From positions 62,001 through 126,000 of the forward strand of contig NZ_BJNZ01000011.1 in the NCBI RefSeq assembly GCF_006539945.1: a DNA stretch of 64,000 nucleotides, in the 5' to 3' direction. Both the position numbers and the translations under genes were made by a program. This stretch comes from Cellulosimicrobium cellulans. Its GTDB lineage: Bacteria > Actinomycetota > Actinomycetes > Actinomycetales > Cellulomonadaceae. Positions 59,830 through 64,000 of this stretch are shown here, piece after piece. The notes beneath the pieces are model-generated. The model was not told the DNA's origin, made no database searches, and saw only the letters and a program-made list of their open reading frames with translations. Each line of letters begins with the position of its first letter. Position 1 is the stretch's first letter.

Positions 59830-62519
59830 TGACGACCACGACCCCCGCCCCGGGCACCGGCTCAGCGGCCGTCCCCGCGGGTGGCGCGGCCAAGCCCCCG
59901 GTCCCCGCGGACCACGTGACGTTCACGATCGACGACGTCGAGATGTCCGTGCCGAAGGGCACGCTCGTGATCCGCGCGGCCGAGCAGATCGGGATCCAGA
60001 TCCCGCGGTTCTGCGACCACCCGCTGCTGGAGCCCGCGGGCGCGTGCCGCCAGTGCCTCGTCGAGGTGGCGACGCCGGACCGCGAGGGCAACGTCCGGCC
60101 CATGCCGAAGCCGCAGGCGTCGTGCACGCTCGAGGCGACGCCCGGCATGGTGGTCAAGACCCAGCGCACCAGCCCGGTGGCCGACAAGGCGCAGCACGGG
60201 ATCATGGAGCTGCTGCTCATCAACCACCCGCTCGACTGCCCGGTGTGCGACAAGGGCGGCGAGTGCCCGCTCCAGAACCAGGCGATGAGCAACGGCCGCG
60301 CGACGAGCCGGTTCGTGGACGTCAAGCGCACGTTCCCCAAGCCGATCGCGGTCTCGACGACGATCCTGCTCGACCGCGAGCGCTGCGTCCTGTGCCAGCG
60401 GTGCACGCGCTTCTCGCAGGAGATCGCGGGCGACGCGTTCATCGACCTCCAGAAGCGCGGCGCCGCGCAGCAGATCGGCCGGTTCGACGAGGCGGTGCTG
60501 GACTTCGCGCCGCCCGCGGGCCAGTCGCCGGGCGACCGCCCGGTCGGGCTCGCGCTCGAGGACGAGTCCGGCCTGCCGTTCGCGTCGTACTTCTCCGGCA
60601 ACACGGTGCAGATCTGCCCGGTGGGCGCGCTCACCGGCGCGGCGTACCGGTTCCGCTCGCGGCCGTTCGACCTGGTCTCGACCCCCGGGGTCTCCGAGCA
60701 CGACTCGTCGGGCTCGGCCATCCGCGTCGACCACCGGCGCGGTGTGGTGCTCCGCCGCCTCGCGGGCGAGGACTCGCTGGTCAACGAGGAGTGGATCACC
60801 GACCGGGACCGCTTCGCGTTCACGTGGCAGTCCGCGCCGGACCGCCTCACGCACCCGCTCGTGCGCGACCGTGAGGTCGCCCCGGACGGGACGGTGACGC
60901 GCGGCGAGCTGCGCCCCGCCTCGTGGGCGGAGGCGCTCGAGGTCGCGGCGGACGCCCTGACCCGGGCGCGCGACGCCGGGGGCGTCGCCGTCCTGCCGGG
61001 CGGCCGGCTCACGGTCGAGGACGCGTACGCGTACGCGAAGCTCGCGCGCACGTGGCTGCACACCAACGACGTCGACCACCGCGCCCGCGCGCACAGCGCC
61101 GAGGAGGCGGACTTCCTCGCGCACGCCGTCGCGGGCCGGGCCGTCGGCCACGCCGGCGGGGTGACGTTCACCGACCTCGAGAAGGCGCCCGCCGTCCTGC
61201 TCGTCGGCCTCGAGGCCGAGGAGGAGGCGGGCGTGACGTTCCTGCGCCTGCGCAAGGGGGCGCTGCGGCACGGCGTCCGGGTCTTCTCCGTCGCGCCGTT
61301 CGCGTCGCGCGGCGTGCAGCGCATGCACGGCACGCTCCTCCCGGCCGCGCCGGGCACCGAGGCGGAGTGGCTCGACGGCATCGCCGCGGGCGACCAGGTC
61401 CGCACGCTCGACGAGGCCGAGGGCACCGACCTCCTCGCCGAGGTGAGCGACGCGCTCCGGGCGCCGGGCGCCGTGATCCTCGTCGGCGAGCGGCTCGCCG
61501 CGACGCGCGGCGGGTTCAGCGCGCTGCTGCGCGCGGTCGCGGCGACGGGCGCACGCCTCGCGTGGGTCCCACGCCGCGCCGGCGAGCGCGGCGGCGTCGA
61601 GGCCGGCACCCTGCCGAACCTCCTGCCGGGCGGACGCCCGGTCGCGGACGCCGCGGCCCGCGTCGACGTCGCGACCGTCTGGGGCGTGGCCGCCACGGCC
61701 GACCGGCCGACCGGGCTCCCGGCCACGGCGGGCCGCGACGTGGGGGAGATGCTCGACGCCCTGTCGGTCGGCCAGCTCGCGGGCGCGCTCGTGGGCGGGC
61801 TCGAGCTCGACGACCTGCCCGACCCGGCGCACGCGCGCCGCGCGCTCGAGGCGGCGGACGTCGTCGTCTCGCTCGAGGTGCGGCGTTCGGCGGTGACCGA
61901 GCTCGCGGACGTCGTGCTCCCGGTCGCGCCGCCCGTCGAGCGCGAGGGTGCGTTCGTCAGCTGGGAGGGGCGCGTGCGCGCGTTCCCTGCCGCGCTCGCG
62001 TCCACGGCCATGACGGACCACCGCGTGCTCGACGCCCTGGCCGACGCCGCGGGCGTGCCGCTCGGCCTCCCGACCGTCGACGCCGTGCGCGCCGAGCTCG
62101 AGCAGCTCGTGGGCGACGGCGCCTGGGACGGCGAGCGCGCCGCCGCGCCGGACGCCGAGACCACGGAACCGCCTGCCGTCGCGCCGGGGACCGCGGTCCT
62201 CGCGAGCTGGCGGCTCCTGCTCGACGACGCCCGCGGCCAGGACGGCGAACGCTACCTCGCCGGGACGGCGAAGCGCCCGGTGGCCCGGCTGTCCGCGGCG
62301 ACCGCGGCCGCGGCCGACGTGTTCGACGGCGACGTCGTGCGCGTCTCGACGGACCGGGGCGCGATCACGCTCCCGGTCGTCGTGACGGACATGGTCGACC
62401 ACGTGGTGTGGCTGCCCCTGCGCTCGCCGGGCTCGTCCGTGCACGCGACGCTCGGCGCGGTGCCGGGCGACGTGGTCCGCCTCGAGACCGTGAGCACCGA
62501 CGGAGGGGAGGGCGCATGA
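59829..62519 (+). CDS. nuoG: NADH-quinone oxidoreductase subunit G
   Basis: 896 residues. The N-terminus has the [2Fe-2S] ligands ([19 protein letters not shown] and the SCTLEA cysteine), the His-Cys [4Fe-4S] site ([19 protein letters not shown]) and the second site [11 protein letters not shown] with CPVGALTGA. The rest is a molybdopterin-oxidoreductase-like fold with no cofactor role in complex I. The C-terminal third is Ala-rich and divergent, as is usual. Confidence 0.95.
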   Translation: MTTTTPAPGTGSAAVPAGGAAKPPVPADHVTFTIDDVEMSVPKGTLVIRAAEQIGIQIPRFCDHPLLEPAGACRQCLVEVATPDREGNVRPMPKPQASCTLEATPGMVVKTQRTSPVADKAQHGIMELLLINHPLDCPVCDKGGECPLQNQAMSNGRATSRFVDVKRTFPKPIAVSTTILLDRERCVLCQRCTRFSQEIAGDAFIDLQKRGAAQQIGRFDEAVLDFAPPAGQSPGDRPVGLALEDESGLPFASYFSGNTVQICPVGALTGAAYRFRSRPFDLVSTPGVSEHDSSGSAIRVDHRRGVVLRRLAGEDSLVNEEWITDRDRFAFTWQSAPDRLTHPLVRDREVAPDGTVTRGELRPASWAEALEVAADALTRARDAGGVAVLPGGRLTVEDAYAYAKLARTWLHTNDVDHRARAHSAEEADFLAHAVAGRAVGHAGGVTFTDLEKAPAVLLVGLEAEEEAGVTFLRLRKGALRHGVRVFSVAPFASRGVQRMHGTLLPAAPGTEAEWLDGIAAGDQVRTLDEAEGTDLLAEVSDALRAPGAVILVGERLAATRGGFSALLRAVAATGARLAWVPRRAGERGGVEAGTLPNLLPGGRPVADAAARVDVATVWGVAATADRPTGLPATAGRDVGEMLDALSVGQLAGALVGGLELDDLPDPAHARRALEAADVVVSLEVRRSAVTELADVVLPVAPPVEREGAFVSWEGRVRAFPAALASTAMTDHRVLDALADAAGVPLGLPTVDAVRAELEQLVGDGAWDGERAAAPDAETTEPPAVAPGTAVLASWRLLLDDARGQDGERYLAGTAKRPVARLSAATAAAADVFDGDVVRVSTDRGAITLPVVVTDMVDHVVWLPLRSPGSSVHATLGAVPGDVVRLETVSTDGGEGA

Positions 62520-63904
62520 GGCTCGTCCACGCACTCGCGGCCGAGACGCCGGGCGTTCCCGGGATCACGGCGAACTTCTCGCAGGACAACGGCTGGACGT
62601 ACCTCGTCAAGGCCGTGCTCATCCTCGTGTTCCTGCTGACGAGCGTGCTGTTCGCGATCTGGTTCGAGCGCAAGGTCGTCGCCCGCATGCAGGTGCGGCC
62701 CGGCCCCAACTGGCACGGCCCGTTCGGCCTGCTCCAGTCGCTCGCCGACGCGATGAAGCTCCTGCTCAAGGAGGACATCACCGTCAAGGCGGCCGACAAG
62801 TTCGTCTACCTGCTCGCGCCGATGATCTCCGTGTTCTGCGCGCTGCTGGTGTTCGCGGTCATCCCGTTCGGGCCCGAGGTGCAGATCCCGTTCACGGACT
62901 ACGTGACGCCGGCGCAGCTCACCGACTTCCCGGTCGCGACGCTCTACATCCTCGCGTGCGCGTCGCTCGGCGTGTACGGCATCGTGCTCGGCGGCTGGTC
63001 GTCCGGGTCGACGTACCCGCTGCTCGGGTCCGTCCGCTCGACGGCCCAGGTCATCAGCTACGAGCTCGCGATGGGCCTCTCGCTCGTCTCCGTCTTCCTC
63101 ATGGCGGGGTCGATGTCGACGTCGCGCATCGTCGACTCGCAGACGCAGCTCTGGTGGTTCCTCCCGCTCCTGCCCGCGTTCGTCATCTACGTCATCTCGA
63201 TGGTCGGCGAGACGAACCGCCTCCCGTTCGACCTCCCCGAGGCCGAGGGCGAGCTCGTGTCCGGGTACATGACCGAGTACTCGTCGATGAAGTTCGCGTG
63301 GTTCTTCCTCGCGGAGTACATCAACATGCTCAACGTCTCCGCCGTCGCGACGACGCTGTTCCTCGGCGGGTGGCGCGCCCCGTGGCCGCTCTCGGCGATC
63401 AACGACGGGATGTTCAACGAGGGCTGGTGGCCCATCCTCTGGTTCCTCGTCAAGGTCTGGGCCGTCATGTTCTTCTTCGTGTGGGTCCGCGGCACGCTGC
63501 TGCGCCTGCGCTACGACCAGTTCATGCGGTTCGGCTGGAAGGTCCTCATCCCGTTCGCGCTCGCGTGGCTCGTGCTGCTCGCCGTCGCGCAGGCAGTGCG
63601 CCAGTTCCTCGACGTCGACCTGCGCGTCTTCGTCGGCATCGCCGTCGCGCTCGCCCTCGTGGTGGTGGTCGTCGTGTGGTTCTGGCCCGAGAAGAAGGCG
63701 CCACCCGGCGCGACGCCCCGCGCCGCGGGTACCGCGCCCGAGCCGTTCGACGCGTTCGCGGGCGGGTTCCCCGTCCCGCCGCTGCCCGGCCAGTCGCTCC
63801 CGCCCTCGCCGCGCCGTCGCGCCCTCGTGCCCGACGACGTGGGCTCGCCCGGGACGTCCGGGTCATCTGGAACGCCCCACGACAAGGAGGTCGACCGTGG
63901 CTGA
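62516..63904 (+). CDS. nuoH: NADH-quinone oxidoreductase subunit H
   Basis: 462 residues, eight or nine helices. Quinone-channel motifs [37 protein letters not shown] and [19 protein letters not shown]. The last ~75 residues are a hydrophilic Pro-rich tail ([18 protein letters not shown]) not found in the core family. Overlaps nuoG by 4 bp and nuoI by 8 bp. Confidence 0.95.
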   Translation: MRLVHALAAETPGVPGITANFSQDNGWTYLVKAVLILVFLLTSVLFAIWFERKVVARMQVRPGPNWHGPFGLLQSLADAMKLLLKEDITVKAADKFVYLLAPMISVFCALLVFAVIPFGPEVQIPFTDYVTPAQLTDFPVATLYILACASLGVYGIVLGGWSSGSTYPLLGSVRSTAQVISYELAMGLSLVSVFLMAGSMSTSRIVDSQTQLWWFLPLLPAFVIYVISMVGETNRLPFDLPEAEGELVSGYMTEYSSMKFAWFFLAEYINMLNVSAVATTLFLGGWRAPWPLSAINDGMFNEGWWPILWFLVKVWAVMFFFVWVRGTLLRLRYDQFMRFGWKVLIPFALAWLVLLAVAQAVRQFLDVDLRVFVGIAVALALVVVVVVWFWPEKKAPPGATPRAAGTAPEPFDAFAGGFPVPPLPGQSLPPSPRRRALVPDDVGSPGTSGSSGTPHDKEVDRG

Positions 63905-64000
63905 CGAGCAGAAGCCGACCCGGCCCGGCGAGTACGAGGTCCGGCGCCCCCAGGCGAAGGGGCTGCGCGAGGCGCTCGCTCCCGTCGCGGGGTTCGGCGT
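63897..64000 (+). CDS. nuoI: NADH-quinone oxidoreductase subunit I, N-terminal fragment
   Basis: A GTG at 63897 after AAGGAGGTCGACC opens [19 protein letters not shown], cut by the window edge after 34 residues. The ferredoxin domain lies outside. The call rests on operon order, overlap with nuoH and the typical charged start followed by [12 protein letters not shown]. Confidence 0.85.
   Translation, partial: MADEQKPTRPGEYEVRRPQAKGLREALAPVAGFG

Noticed and set aside
1-64000. Prophage, insertion sequences, rRNA or tRNA genes
   Set aside because: No integrase, transposase, phage structural gene, tRNA-like cloverleaf or rRNA sequence was noticed. Base composition stays high-GC throughout, with only short AT-richer promoter patches.

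Overview
The window is very GC-rich DNA with the gene content of a Gram-positive actinobacterium. It encodes a bS22-type mini ribosomal protein, a Rex repressor, system II cytochrome c maturation, a menaquinone-only pathway, a LAxTG-type surface protein and a large set of secreted plant-polysaccharide enzymes. This fits a Cellulomonas/Cellulosimicrobium-like member of the Micrococcales. The genus is an inference from gene content only.

Layout. (1) Positions 1-19,245 hold a run of seven same-strand genes for secreted arabinose/xylose-releasing enzymes. They are the tail of a GH127-type protein, four GH43-type multidomain proteins (one with two GH43 catalytic domains), a Tat-exported GH127 beta-L-arabinofuranosidase and its translationally coupled non-catalytic partner. 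Six of the seven end in the same ~95-residue C-terminal module, which I cannot assign to a named family. The genes are separated by strong hairpins and LacI-like operators. (2) 19.5-30.8 kb is a mixed housekeeping stretch: a LAxTG wall protein, a divergent MFS/ArsR pair, TrkA/TrkH potassium uptake, an AcuC-like deacetylase, bS22, a HAD phosphatase, glutaredoxin-Rex, a divergent YceI/MarR pair and a histidine phosphatase. (3) 30.9-35.3 kb is the resA-ccdA-resB-ccsB cytochrome c maturation operon. (4) 36.4-52.6 kb carries most of menaquinone synthesis (menA, menE, menB, menC, menD, menF, menG), interleaved with a MocR regulator, a Gdx-type SMR exporter with its TetR regulator, an HtrA protease and small genes. 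(5) 52.9 kb to the end is a geranylgeranyl-reductase-like flavoprotein (a MenJ candidate) followed by nuoA-nuoI of respiratory complex I, cut by the window edge.

How it fits together. Regions 3-5 form a respiratory block: cytochrome c assembly, quinone synthesis, probable quinone tail saturation and NADH:menaquinone oxidoreductase. A close match to a Rex operator lies directly before the flavoprotein-nuo unit, and rex itself is at 28.0 kb, so NADH/NAD+ sensing probably controls this block.

The least explained features are the shared C-terminal module and several families of short inverted or tandem repeats. The main repeat family has the core CGAGGTAGAG. It forms perfect hairpins after the glycosidase genes and a ~370 bp two-arm array near 26.3-26.7 kb, and it occurs in frame inside nuoE as a 21 bp (seven-codon) duplication.
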